In this document: piece after piece, positions 37,827 through 47,922 of the stretch
How the letters are laid out: each line of letters starts with the position of its first letter
Numbering within the stretch: the first letter of the stretch is position 1
Assembly: GCA_010279815.1 (NCBI GenBank)
Contig: QEOQ01000670.1
Span: 1,271,805-1,335,804 of the forward strand
From: Brachionus plicatilis
Lineage: Eukaryota > Rotifera > Eurotatoria > Ploima > Brachionidae
Reading direction: 5' to 3'
DNA: 64,000 nt
Translations under genes and position numbers: made by a program
Notes under the pieces: model-generated
The model's database searches: none
What the model saw: the letters and a program-made list of their open reading frames with translations, nothing else
Told to the model about the DNA's origin: nothing

Positions 37827-38523
37827 ATGAGCGACAGAAAAATTGTTTTTGTTGTTTATTATTCAATTTACGGCCATGTGTATGAAATGGCGAAAGCAGT
37901 GTGCACTGGTCTGGAAAAATCAGGTGTTAGAGCGCAAATTTTTCAATTTGAGGAAACTTTGAGCGAAAATGTTTTGCAAAAAATGAAAGCAAAAACTAGA
38001 GACGAATCAGTGCCGATCATAACCGCGGATAAATTAGCTGAGGCCGATGGTATTTTGTTCGGTTTTCCTACTCACTTCGGAACAGTGCCCTCACAGGTAA
38101 AAAATTTTTTTGACTCTTGCGAAGATTTGTGGCTCAAATCGGCACTTAGCAACAAATTTGTTGGCACATTTTTTAGCTCAAGCTCAATAGGCCAGGGTCA
38201 GGAGTCTACCACATTTACTTGTATCCCATTTTTTGTCCACATGGGAATGATGTATGTCTCTATTGGAAGCAAGCATAGACTATTGCAAGACAATTCAGTA
38301 GTCCATGGCGGAAGTGCATTTGGGGCTGGGTGCATAGCTTTGTCAAGCAAACCAAGTTGTCTGGAGCTTGAATTGGCTGAATTTCAAGGTTTGCTTAATT
38401 TAGACAATTATTCGTGCTTATCTTTTACTTTTCTTGTTTATAGGCCAAGACTTTGGCAGAATAGTTCTGAGTTACGGTAAAAAAATACCTGAAAAAAAAT
38501 CCAGAATTTGCAATGTTATATAA
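37827..38523 (+). CDS. WrbA-type NAD(P)H:quinone oxidoreductase with C-terminal CaaX box
   Basis: FMN-binding flavodoxin-fold enzyme that reduces quinones by two electrons. Two exons, 37827-38388 and 38444-38523, joined across a 55-bp GT-AG intron, 213 residues. The flavin phosphate loop is YYSIYGHVYEMA. GFPTHFGTVPSQVKNFFD and FFSSSSIGQGQESTTF are WrbA signatures, and VHGGSAFGAG...SELELELAEFQG-type spacing leads to GQDFGRI. The second exon ends KKIPEKKSRICNVI then stop: CNVI is a CaaX motif preceded by Lys/Arg, predicting prenylation and membrane attachment. Without splicing, the frame would run to a stop at 38480 with a nonsense tail. Position 67 reads E-D-G-I-L-F-G-F-P with normal spacing, so the core looks functional. 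WrbA is common in bacteria, fungi and plants and patchy in animals. Confidence 0.92.
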
Positions 38524-39527
38524 TAATTTAAATTTAAATAATTTTTATCCCATTTTTTTACCAAAATAAATCATTAAAAAATTTAGTTTTTAAATAATTC
38601 AGTTGATTTTTGAAGAAATTTAAATCAAAAGGATAAAATTAATAATTTAATTTAATTTAATTTAATTTAATAGGTTCGGAATAGTGGAAATCTAATTGAA
38701 AAAAATTTTAAAAATCGCTTGAATACCTTTTGAATATTACTTGAAAATTTCTTAATTCAGGCTCTTAATTTTTAATGATAAAATATAATTTTTGAAGATT
38801 TTGTAAAAAAATTTAAGTCAAATATTGGAATTATTTCAACTGAACTTTTATCAGACTTTTGCGTTATTCAAAATTTTAATCATTTTAAAGCCATTTTTTA
38901 GTGAAGTGAAAGACTTAAGATATATTTTTTTAAAGTTAAATCATTTGACTTGACTTACTTAATTTTTTTATATAACATATTTGCTCGATTTTTACGACAT
39001 GGCGTTTCCTATCGAACACTGAATTTCAAAATTAATTAACGTTAAGTCGTTATAATCTAAAATGAACCAAAATTCACATTTTTTTCAATTTACTCTTTTT
39101 TCATTTCAAATTTGAATTTTTGTATTATATCTCCCCTTATTCTTCTTCTTATTAAGTTTTCTTCATTTGTCTTAGTAGTTTAATCCTTTTAACTCATGCA
39201 TTATTTTTGTTGCCTATGTTGACTTTTTTCAAGCCCATGTCATAACAAAAAGTCAACCTTTTGTTAAGACCCAAGTCTTGACATGTCTTACTTATTATTT
39301 AATCTTGAATTAACTGCAGCTGAAGCACATGTTCTAACTACTATATAAACCACTAACTACTTGTTATAATTTCGGATTCCATTTAATAAACTATTAACTA
39401 AATTAAATTGTTTTGTTTATTTCTTGGCTTAAATCCCTAAAGTCCAAACTCAAGACTTTACAATATTAATGTCCTTTTGGGCGAATGGATTCCATGCTGC
39501 ACTTGCGAATACTAGTTTCGGTCTGAT
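38524..39527. other. Intergenic A+T-rich DNA
   Basis: Includes a five-fold ATTTA-type run at 38645-38670. No gene seen. Confidence 0.45.
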
Positions 39528-39935
39528 ATAGTTGAACCTCGATATAATGAGCAAGTCGGGCGAAAATTCTCCTGCTCATTATATCGAAACTCGTTGTATT
39601 GAAATCCCATTAAAAAAGATGGACAAAAAAATTTTTTATTTCTAAAATTTTATTAAACAAAAATAAACAAATGGTTAACAGAATAAAAATTATTTGAAAA
39701 AATAGATGTTTGTTTTGTATTGCATTTTTATATCTTTGAACTTATTCAAACCAAAACAACACTGATTTAACAACATCATCGTAACTGGATAATTTAGGAT
39801 AGGACCGCATAAGTTTTTTTCATAATGCCCTAAAACTTTTGCCTTTGAGGAAAGAATGGTTGATAATGTCGATGTGCTAGTTCCATTTTCCTTTGCGAGT
39901 GAAGTGGTAGTTACTTTTTGGTTGCAATGTTAATT
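39528..39935 (-). pseudogene. pogo/Tigger-type transposase relic
   Basis: On the minus strand, 39935 downwards reads TSLAKENGTSTSTLSTILSS then KAKVL, the helix-turn-helix of CENP-B/pogo transposases (AKKYG...STLS.I). After a frameshift it continues KKLMRSYPKLSSYDDVVKSV then LFWFEQ, matching the second DNA-binding half. The catalytic DDE part is missing. At 39528, AGTTGAACCTCGATATAATG resembles the inverted terminal repeat of Tigger elements. A strongly truncated copy. Confidence 0.75.
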
Positions 39936-40086
39936 TATTATTTCGATTTAAGTATCATGCGAAATACGATACTAGATCAAAACAAATTGATTTAAATTAA
40001 CCTGTTCATATTAGCTATTTTAAGAAATAAATTGATCAAAATAGCTAAATTAAAATAACTTGTACAGGTAAATAAAATCGCAATTA

Positions 40087-41408
40087 CAGCGGTTCTAATA
40101 AAAACGTAACGTCAAAAAAGACGGGTTCAAAAACCGTCCGTACAGTCCGGCCGTCCCGACCGTTCAACGGTAACCGACCGTCCGAACAACGGTGACCGTC
40201 CGAACAACGGTGACCGTCCGAACAACGGTGACCGTCCGAACAACGGTGACCGTNNNNNNNNNNNNNNNNNNNNNNNNNNNNNNNNNNNNNNNNNNNNNNN
40301 NNNNNNNNNNNNNNNNNNNNNNNNNNNNNNNNNNNNNNNNNNNNNNNNNNNNNNNNNNNNNNNNNNNNNNNNNNNNNNNNNNNNNNNNNNNNNNNNNNNN
40401 NNNNNNNNNNNNNNNNNNNNNNNNNNNNNNNNNNNNNNNNNNNNNNNNNNNNNNNNNNNNNNNNNNNNNNNNNNNNNNNNNNNNNNNNNNNNNNNNNNNN
40501 NNNNNNNNNNNNNNNNNNNNNNNNNNNNNNNNNNNNNNNNNNNNNNNNNNNNNNNNNNNNNNNNNNNNNNNNNNNNNNNNNNNNNNNNNNNNNNNNNNNN
40601 NNNNNNNNNNNNNNNNNNNNNNNNNNNNNNNNNNNNNNNNNNNNNNNNNNNNNNNNNNNNNNNNNNNNNNNNNNNNNNNNNNNNNNNNNNNNNNNNNNNN
40701 NNNNNNNNNNNNNNNNNNNNNNNNNNNNNNNNNNNNNNNNNNNNNNNNNNNNNNNNNNNNNNNNNNNNNNNNNNNNNNNNNNNNNNNNNNNNNNNNNNNN
40801 NNNNNNNNNNNNNNNNNNNNNNNNNNNNNNNNNNNNNNNNNNNNNNNNNNNNNNNNNNNNNNNNNNNNNNNNNNNNNNNNNNNNNNNNNNNNNNNNNNNN
40901 NNNNNNNNNNNNNNNNNNNNNNNNNNNNNNNNNNNNNNNNNNNNNNNNNNNNNNNNNNNNNNNNNNNNNNNNNNNNNNNNNNNNNNNNNNNNNNNNNNNN
41001 NNNNNNNNNNNNNNNNNNNNNNNNNNNNNNNNNNNNNNNNNNNNNNNNNNNNNNNNNNNNNNNNNNNNNNNNNNNNNNNNNNNNNNNNNNNNNNNNNNNN
41101 NNNNNNNNNNNNNNNNNNNNNNNNNNNNNNNNNNNNNNNNNNNNNNNNNNNNNNNNNNNNNNNNNNNNNNNNNNNNNNNNNNNNNNNNNNNNNNNNNNNN
41201 NNNNNNNNNNNNNNNNNNNNNNNNNNNNNNNNNNNNNNNNNNNTTGGACGGCTAGGTCGGACGGACAGTTCAGTCGGTCGGTCGGCCGGCTTGGTCGGAC
41301 GGTCACCGTTGTTCGGACGGTCACCGTTGTTCGGACGGCACCAGTCTCCATTTTGATCGGTTGACGGACGGTCGGTCGTTGAGCGTTACGTTTTTATTAG
41401 AACCGCTG
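40087..41408. mobile_element. TIR element enclosing a GC-rich minisatellite (with assembly gap)
   Basis: The left end CAGCGGTTCTAATAAAAACG (after TA, 40085-40086) is the exact inverse of the right end CGTTTTTATTAGAACCGCTG (before TA, 41409-41410). Inside is GC-rich DNA unlike anything else in the window: tandem 18-bp units GTCCGAACAACGGTGACC on the left and the reverse complement units GGTCACCGTTGTTCGGAC on the right, plus GGTCGG-type variants. The arms therefore face each other around 990 unresolved bases. TA duplication suggests a Tc1/mariner-like mobiliser (inference). Confidence 0.85.
40254..41243. other. Assembly gap (990 N)
   Basis: Unresolved bases within the minisatellite. The long frames that cross it on both strands are artefacts of the repeat and the Ns. 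Confidence 0.99.
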
Positions 41409-41514
41409 TAAATAGCCATAAGTGGCTATTTTTCTTGTAAATAAAAACACAATCAAATAGTAAATTTTATTTTGTAGCTAACGCATTCTATCAGTTTATT
41501 TGTCAATTAAAAAG

Positions 41515-41712
41515 GTAATTATTTATTATTTTAATAATAAAATAATATTCTTGAAAAAGCTCTCAAAATTTTCTTTGTTATACCCTATTTCTTTGCTATA
41601 TTTCATTTCTTTCAATCTTTCATCCAAATTAGAACTTTTAATAATTTTTGATGCAACCAGACCAGTACGAACCTTTAACAATTTGTTAAGGATAATTATT
41701 TTTTCGTAGTCG
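41515..41712 (-). pseudogene. Coding-like fragment of unknown origin
   Basis: The minus strand reads YLDYEKIIILNKLLKVRTGL, then VASKIIKSSNLDERLKEMKY and SKEIGYNKENFESFF. Amino acid composition and lack of stops look like genuine protein rather than random A+T-rich frame. No start, no splice partners, no known domain. It sits beside the minisatellite element and may be a scrap of a transposon protein. Confidence 0.3.
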
Positions 41713-42039
41713 AGATACGAAAAAAATAATTATTCAAACATAGCATTGGTTTCTGATTTTGTGAAATTGTTATTTGTCCACATTTAAGTCCATGGACAAT
41801 TTATTTAAATTTTCACTTAACTCTTTAATCATTTTTTAAAAATAGAAATGAGGTGAAAATAAAAATTGACACTTAATAAGCGGTTTTAAACATGCTTTTT
41901 TTATTACTCATTTTTCTATTTTAATCTTGCTAATTAGTAAAAGAGCTATTTTTGTACAGGTTAATTTAAATATTTTATTTTAAGCATAGCTAACATAATA
42001 CTGAGCTCGAAATACACTTTATTTTTTTTGTCAGCGATA

Positions 42040-42300
42040 TTTTTTGACGACTGTATAGCAGATGTAAAGCTTTTTCCACAGATCAGCATCTATTAAAGTA
42101 AAGGCGAAGTTTGCGTTTGCAGCCGCTTTTTTAATTTGACGAGTCGGCTTTAAATCACTGAGATTAAGATGTCGATGTTTCCATCACATGTAGTTTCGGC
42201 GATTTAGATTCGTTGGTTTGTGCTCTAAACGAGAATTATGAAAATGCATTTTAGTATGTTTAAGAGCATCATCCATTGGTTCGTACAGTTTGTGATCTTG
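42040..42300 (-). pseudogene. Decayed coding fragment of unknown element
   Basis: The minus-strand reading DHKLYEPMDDALKHTKMHFH ... NRRNYM, an in-frame TGA, then WKHRHLNLSDLKPTRQIKKA ... FTLIDADLWKKLYI. One stop interrupts an otherwise protein-like 85-codon frame that is less A+T-rich than its surroundings. No family recognised; probably a dead mobile-element gene. Confidence 0.35.
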
Positions 42301-42432
42301 TCAATATCAGATTGGAACTTCTAAATGTCTGGCAAAATGTAGTGAATTTTACATTTTACATCTTCACATTTTTAGATTTTTTGCGCAGTTTTTATAAAAT
42401 TTTTATTTCTAATTTTATTTAATAAACAAGTC

Positions 42433-42457
42433 ACGGAGGGGGCTGCGCCCCCTCCGT
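42433..42457. repeat. GC-rich perfect hairpin
   Basis: ACGGAGGGGGC-TGC-GCCCCCTCCGT: 11-bp perfect arms and a 3-nt loop in otherwise A+T-rich DNA, followed by ACCTCCCCAG. It marks the edge of the coding relic at 42040-42300 and may be the terminal hairpin of that lost element. Confidence 0.75.
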
Positions 42458-44159
42458 ACCTCCCCAGCTTTGAAAATTTAAAATATATTTTAGAGACACT
42501 TGATTTTACAATTGAGGTTTTTTGACATGTCATTAAATTGTTGTCTGCTTTTGAAAGTTATTTTTAAAAAAAATATATATATATATACGAACGTTAAGTT
42601 TAAAATATATAATAATTATTCACGAGTTTAAATTCTAGGCTTTTAAAGTGGTGGGGAATAACGCAGTGTAGTATTAATTTTCTTTGTAGAACCAATTTCA
42701 AAAGAGACTGTGAATTTGTATATTTAGAGATGTACAATAACGCTAACCTATTATATTGAATATATCTATTAAGGTTTTTTATTTGTGGAGGAATAGCATT
42801 TATTTCCGCGAAAACAATAACGGTTTATTTCCTTGAAACGCTATGCTATGATTCAACAAAACGAATCCTTCTTTGTTGAGGTAAAAACACCGATGAGATT
42901 TGAGCATTTGATGCATATTTTTCGTCTATTGTCTTTAACATCATGCCAAGTTAAATTGTTTGCGTAAATTACTATTAAACAGTAATTACATAAAAAAAGA
43001 ATACAAAAGTTATTTATTCAAATTTGGAATAAATAACCTTATTTTAAATTTTTTTAAAAATTAAAAATACTATAATTTACTCTAAAACAATCATTAAAAA
43101 ACTGAGAAGTATTTTTTATGTATAGTTGATAGCCCTTCTTAATTTGTGGCTTAAGTTGAAATTAATCTCAATTTTTGTTAGTAAAATATTCCAAAAAAAA
43201 TCCTGCTTGATATTGGATTTTTTCCCATCTTATTAAAAAAGTTTAGAAAATTTTAATTCCAATTTTTTTTTATTAAATTGCTTAAATTTTATTAATTTAT
43301 CAGTATAAATAATAAGCTCTCTAGAGTGCTTGAGAATTTAATATTGATATATTGTCAATATTTTATAATGTTAGAATATTTTTTCAACTTTCTTGTTTGC
43401 TATTTCATTCTTTAGTTAAGCTTACCATACTAATGACTTTTTTAAGAGATGTAATTCCAAAGTTGTTCCGATATAAACCTTTGATTATTTAATTATTTTG
43501 TTAACTTTCTTTTTTTAATAAACAAATTAAAATAAGTTAGTTAAGTTAAAATGCGAATAAATTTGAGGTCACGCGAGAATAATTAAGCTATAAATTAATG
43601 GTTCATAGAATGTGGCCAATTATTTTATAAGAAAATTTTAAAGGGTACCATTTGGAGTAGGCAAGTTTTTTTGCATTTTTCATGAATAGTATCTAGAATA
43701 AATTTAGTAAGCAATTGACTATTTTAGAGTTGGAAAGAAATTATTGAGTTTTTTCTAAGATCGTTTCTTCAAGTTTACTCAAAAACTACAATATCAATTT
43801 AATTTATATTACCCTTAATATTGTGCGCTTTTTGATAAAAAATTTTCAAAAAATTAATCAAATTAAATTCGCACTATTTTTAATTAATCAACTACTAAGC
43901 AATAGATTAATTTTAAATAATTCGACAATAAAACACAGAAACTCCTCCCAACCTCGTATACCCATCTTTTAACATTGCCAAAAAATTTTCAATTCAAGTT
44001 AATAGGAAAACGAAATATTAATTTTATATTGTTGTAGTGAATAATTTAGAAGATTTTTTTTATTCTCTGAAATATTGCACATAAAATCTAAAAATATGAA
44101 AATTTCAAAATGTAAAATTATTCTCATTTTCCAAATATCTTGTAGGGTGTTTTTAGGAT
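42458..44159. other. Intergenic A+T-rich DNA
   Basis: Contains a short (TA)n run near 42575-42590. No exon, RNA gene or element boundary that I can support. Confidence 0.45.
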
Positions 44160-44520
44160 CAATCTTATCTAAAACTTTTGTATCGCCGGTGCATATTTTA
44201 GCTTGATTTTAAATTGCATCGGTTAAGTTGTTTATGTAAATTATATATATTTCAGGACCGAGAATAGAGACTTGCGGAACACCGCTTAAGGCTGGGAAAC
44301 ATGTTTGATTCATGTTCGCCTAAGACGACCTTTAGTTCTTTTAATTAAAAATGATGTTATCCAGTTTAAAAGTTTGTCTTTGATTCCATAACATTCTAGT
44401 TTAAATAGGAGTCGAGCATGAGGTACTTTGTCGAAGGCTTTGGCAAAGTCGAGAAAAAGAATATCTGGCGGAATGTTAAAAACTGTTGACCTTGTTGCCA
44501 AGTCTAGAAGAATTGGTAAT
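44160..44520 (-). pseudogene. LINE reverse transcriptase fragment (catalytic region, truncated)
   Basis: The minus strand reads PPDILFLDFAKAFDKVPHAR, LLFKLECYGIKDKLLNWITS, FLIKRTK, then after a frame change NQTCFPALSGVPQVSILGPE and IYIIYINNLTDAI. These are the LDF.KAFD.V, YGI...W and SGVPQ.S.LGP..F..YIND blocks of non-LTR reverse transcriptases. The YADD catalytic box that should follow is gone. A dead copy. Confidence 0.88.
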
Positions 44521-45095
44521 TTAAGAGCATTAATAATAAAGAAGTTTAATCAAAATAAATTGTGAATTAAATCGGCCATAAAAATTTATGATCCATAAAA
44601 ACATAAAGACATAATCTTAATATATTTTAAATATTATTAAGGTTGATTTAAATTGTTGTGGTTAAATACTTGGATAAAACAAATAAAAACAAATAAAATT
44701 GAATATTGTTTTTGTCTATGTTTAATTATTTTTGTTCTAATTTAATGTATCACTTTAAATTGTATTTGTTTTTTAATTTCAATAATAATATTATAATAAT
44801 AAATCTTATTTTATTATTTAAACATTTATTTTGAATAAATAAACGAGCCAGCTACCAGAGGGAAGTAAATTGTACTTTGACTCAATGTTTTATAAAAATT
44901 TAAATTTGACAAATTTATACCTAATAACTTTTATAAAATTTTTTTCTTAAAAAAGCTTTAAATGCCTAAAAAAAATGTCTCCATTTACACATTAAAGCAA
45001 TTAAAAAATCTTAAATAATAAAATTCAAATTCATTTGATTTTAAACTTAATCTAAAAACAAAAAAAGAATTGTATTAAAAATTTTTATTTAATTT
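44521..45095. other. Intergenic A+T-rich DNA
   Basis: Nothing recognisable between the LINE scrap and the 3' end of the J-domain gene. Confidence 0.45.
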
Positions 45096-45632
45096 TCATT
45101 CAAAATTTTTTCTCTTTTTCTGTGAAGAATTTGTGAAAAATTTTTTCTTGAGATCCATTTGACACAGTTTAATAGGTTCGCAGCGATTGCTCTCGAAACT
45201 ATTTGACTCAAATGTTAAATCGGACAAGTCGAAAATTGCTTCGTCATAGTCGCTGTTGGCTTCTTTGAAAGTGGAATTTAAATTAAATATTTTAAATTCT
45301 GTTTCTAAATCATTTTTTTTTGACTTGGAATTTTTTTCGTCGGATTTTTTCACTTTGATAAAATTTTTTCTAAAATGTTTCCTATACTCTTGGTGAATGT
45401 CCAAATCTTTGAATTTATTAAGGCCACATTCGGTGTCGTACTCGCAACGCCGCTCAAAGTCCGACAATGTTTCATAGGCATTTGTGATTTGTTTGAATTT
45501 TTCTTCAGCATAAACATTTTTATTCTTGTCCGGATGGAACTTTTTTGCCAAGCTGTAATAGGCTTTTTTTATCTCATTTAAATTACTTGTACTTTTTATG
45601 CCCAAAACGGTGTACAAGTTTTTATTTTCCAT
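45096..45632 (-). CDS. J-domain (Dna J/HSP40 type) co-chaperone, single exon
   Basis: Hsp70 co-chaperone: the J domain stimulates Hsp70 ATPase. 178 residues, no intron. The J domain starts at the N-terminus (NLYTVLGI, then EIKKAYYSLAKKFHPDKNKN with the invariant HPD at residues 33-35, then EEKFKQITNAYETLSDFERR, EYD). The rest is Lys-rich and then acidic (residues 85-178: KVKKSDEKNSKSKK, later FDLSDLTFESNS), with no Gly/Phe region, zinc fingers or C-terminal substrate domain, so it is a type III (DnaJC-like) protein. The basic tail could be nuclear or nucleolar targeting (inference). The ATG at 45632 leads directly into the J domain. Confidence 0.93.
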   Translation of the reverse strand: MENKNLYTVLGIKSTSNLNEIKKAYYSLAKKFHPDKNKNVYAEEKFKQITNAYETLSDFERRCEYDTECGLNKFKDLDIHQEYRKHFRKNFIKVKKSDEKNSKSKKNDLETEFKIFNLNSTFKEANSDYDEAIFDLSDLTFESNSFESNRCEPIKLCQMDLKKKFFTNSSQKKRKNFE

Positions 45633-47922
45633 TCTTTATAGAAAATTCCGAATTCGGCCTAAATACAACAAAAAATGAATGGAACTTCAATATTTAGCTT
45701 GATTATTTAACTTGGATTGAATGATTAATGGTCAGTCACTTGGCAACTGACTGTTTATATATTTAATTTTTAAAAATAAATAATAATGCTCCGGCTGGTT
45801 GATAGGTTTATTGTTCTGACTTTCTCATTTAAAGGGTTTCAAGTGTTTGCTCGATTTTTGATACTATTTTTTTTCTTTTTCAAATTGACTTCAAGATACA
45901 GATAAAAATCTAAAAAAAAATTTTTAATTTTAAAATTTTCTAACACTCTGTCGATTCGTTTTGAGTCTGAGAATAAATATTTTCTCGAATTATCAACAAT
46001 GCTTCGTTTATTTAATTAGGGCTTATTAAATTAAAATTGAAAAATCTGAAAAATCTTATTGACTGTTCTTTGAGATTAAAAACATAAAAATTAGTTCTAA
46101 ATAAAAGAGACTTGAGGTCAAATTTTGTTTTTAGTCTAGAGGATTTAAAATAATAATTCAAAGTTTTTAATTGTAGTTGTAAATAACTTAGGTTCAAGAA
46201 AAATATTAATTGTAATCTAATAGCTTTTATATAAAAGCAATAAAGCCCTATAGCGCAAATTTAGTTTTAGTTCAGTAGATAAAATAATTTTTTAATTAGT
46301 TTGGGAATTTAAGTTAATTTTTATATGCTCATAAACCTTAACTGAAAAAATTTAGAAAATTCAAAATTTTGATTTAATTAGTATTAAATAAATAATATAT
46401 AATAAAATAAATTCAAACATATTCTTTATATTTAAAATATTTTTTAACAGAGCTGCAAATTGGATTCGTTCAATCAATCAAACAAAATAAATTTCTTCCT
46501 GAAATGATCTATTTAATGATTAAAATAATAAATTCAAATTCAAATAAAACGAAATAATATTTTTTTATAATATTCATACTTTGGACATTCTAAATTATAC
46601 TATTGATCTTCTAATTTCAATTAACAAAATAATTTAATCAGTTTTGAGGCTTTTATTTTTATTTTTTTTCTCATAGGATTTTAATTAATTTAAATTTTAA
46701 TTTAAATGATATTAACTAAATTATATTTTGTAAATTTTATAAAAAGTTAATTCTATCTTTTAAATATGACATTATAAAAATGAAGTTATTTGATTTATTT
46801 TTATTTTTTTATTAATTAAAATCAAATATAAACAAATAATTTAAATTAAACATTTTTTTTCTTTAATCCAAAGAAGATTGAGATAATTTTGTAATTTTTA
46901 CTTAATTTGATAAAATATCTCATTAAAGATTTTTGAAATTATTTTTTACTTGGCAACATAAAATTTCGAAATTCATTACTAGATAATTTAACTTTAAGAT
47001 TTTGGCTTTTTTTTATTATTTTTTAACCGATCTTTTAATTTAGTCTCTTAATTTTATCAGAAACATTTTTGGAAAAAATATTTAATTTATCTTTACTTTA
47101 CCACCTTTACTTTACTTGGGAAAAAATAAACTTCATTTTGATTCCAAGTTTAAATTTTTCGCTTAACAATTTCAATGAGGCTATCAGCTTTTAAGAAATT
47201 TAAAAAGCCTGTGGGCACAAAAATTTGAAAAGTATGCTATTTTTTCATAAAAAAGTTGATGAATATTGGGAATTTAATGAAATATTGTCAAAAACTGCAA
47301 GTGGAATAAAAACATTCGGGTTTTTTAATTTATATTAATTTTTAACTTTATGATCCAAGAATAAATATTCAGGTTTGCAAACATTATTTATTACGTCGAT
47401 TTAAAAGTTAAAAATCATGAATTAACCAAAATATTTGGAGATAATTTTAGATTAATTTTTATGAAAAAAAATCAGCAAAAAAATTAATCAAATTTAATAT
47501 ATTTAAAATTTAAATTTTTCTAGTTTTAGGTAATTGTGAATATTTAATAAACAAAAGGATAAAAAGGATAAAATTATAACATATTTACTTAAAAAAAACC
47601 AATTCGAATTTTTTCTTGATAATTTTTATTAAAATAAAATGGATTTTTGCATTATAAAAAATTGACTTTATTAATTCAAATTTTATTATTAACACTTAAT
47701 AAATTAAACAATGAACCAAAATTAAAAAAAAAATAGAATAACAAACGCTTAAAAATGAGCCAATATTTAGTCTATCAACTATTTCTATAGAGATCAAATG
47801 AGCCAAATTTAATTACTAAAGGTAAATTTAATTTTGATTATTTCTCCAAGGACATTTACATCAACTTTTCTATTTACACACTAAGAATTTCACATTAAAA
47901 GAGTAAATCACTGTTTTGATTG
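45633..47922. other. Intergenic A+T-rich DNA
   Basis: 2.3 kb between the J-domain gene promoter and the 3' end of the kinesin gene. No exon, RNA gene or element edge supported. Confidence 0.45.

Noticed and set aside
40164..41364. Long open frames on both strands through the minisatellite (390 aa or more)
   Set aside because: They consist of the 18-bp repeat translated in multiples of six codons plus undefined residues across the N gap. Tandem repeats in multiples of three create such frames automatically.
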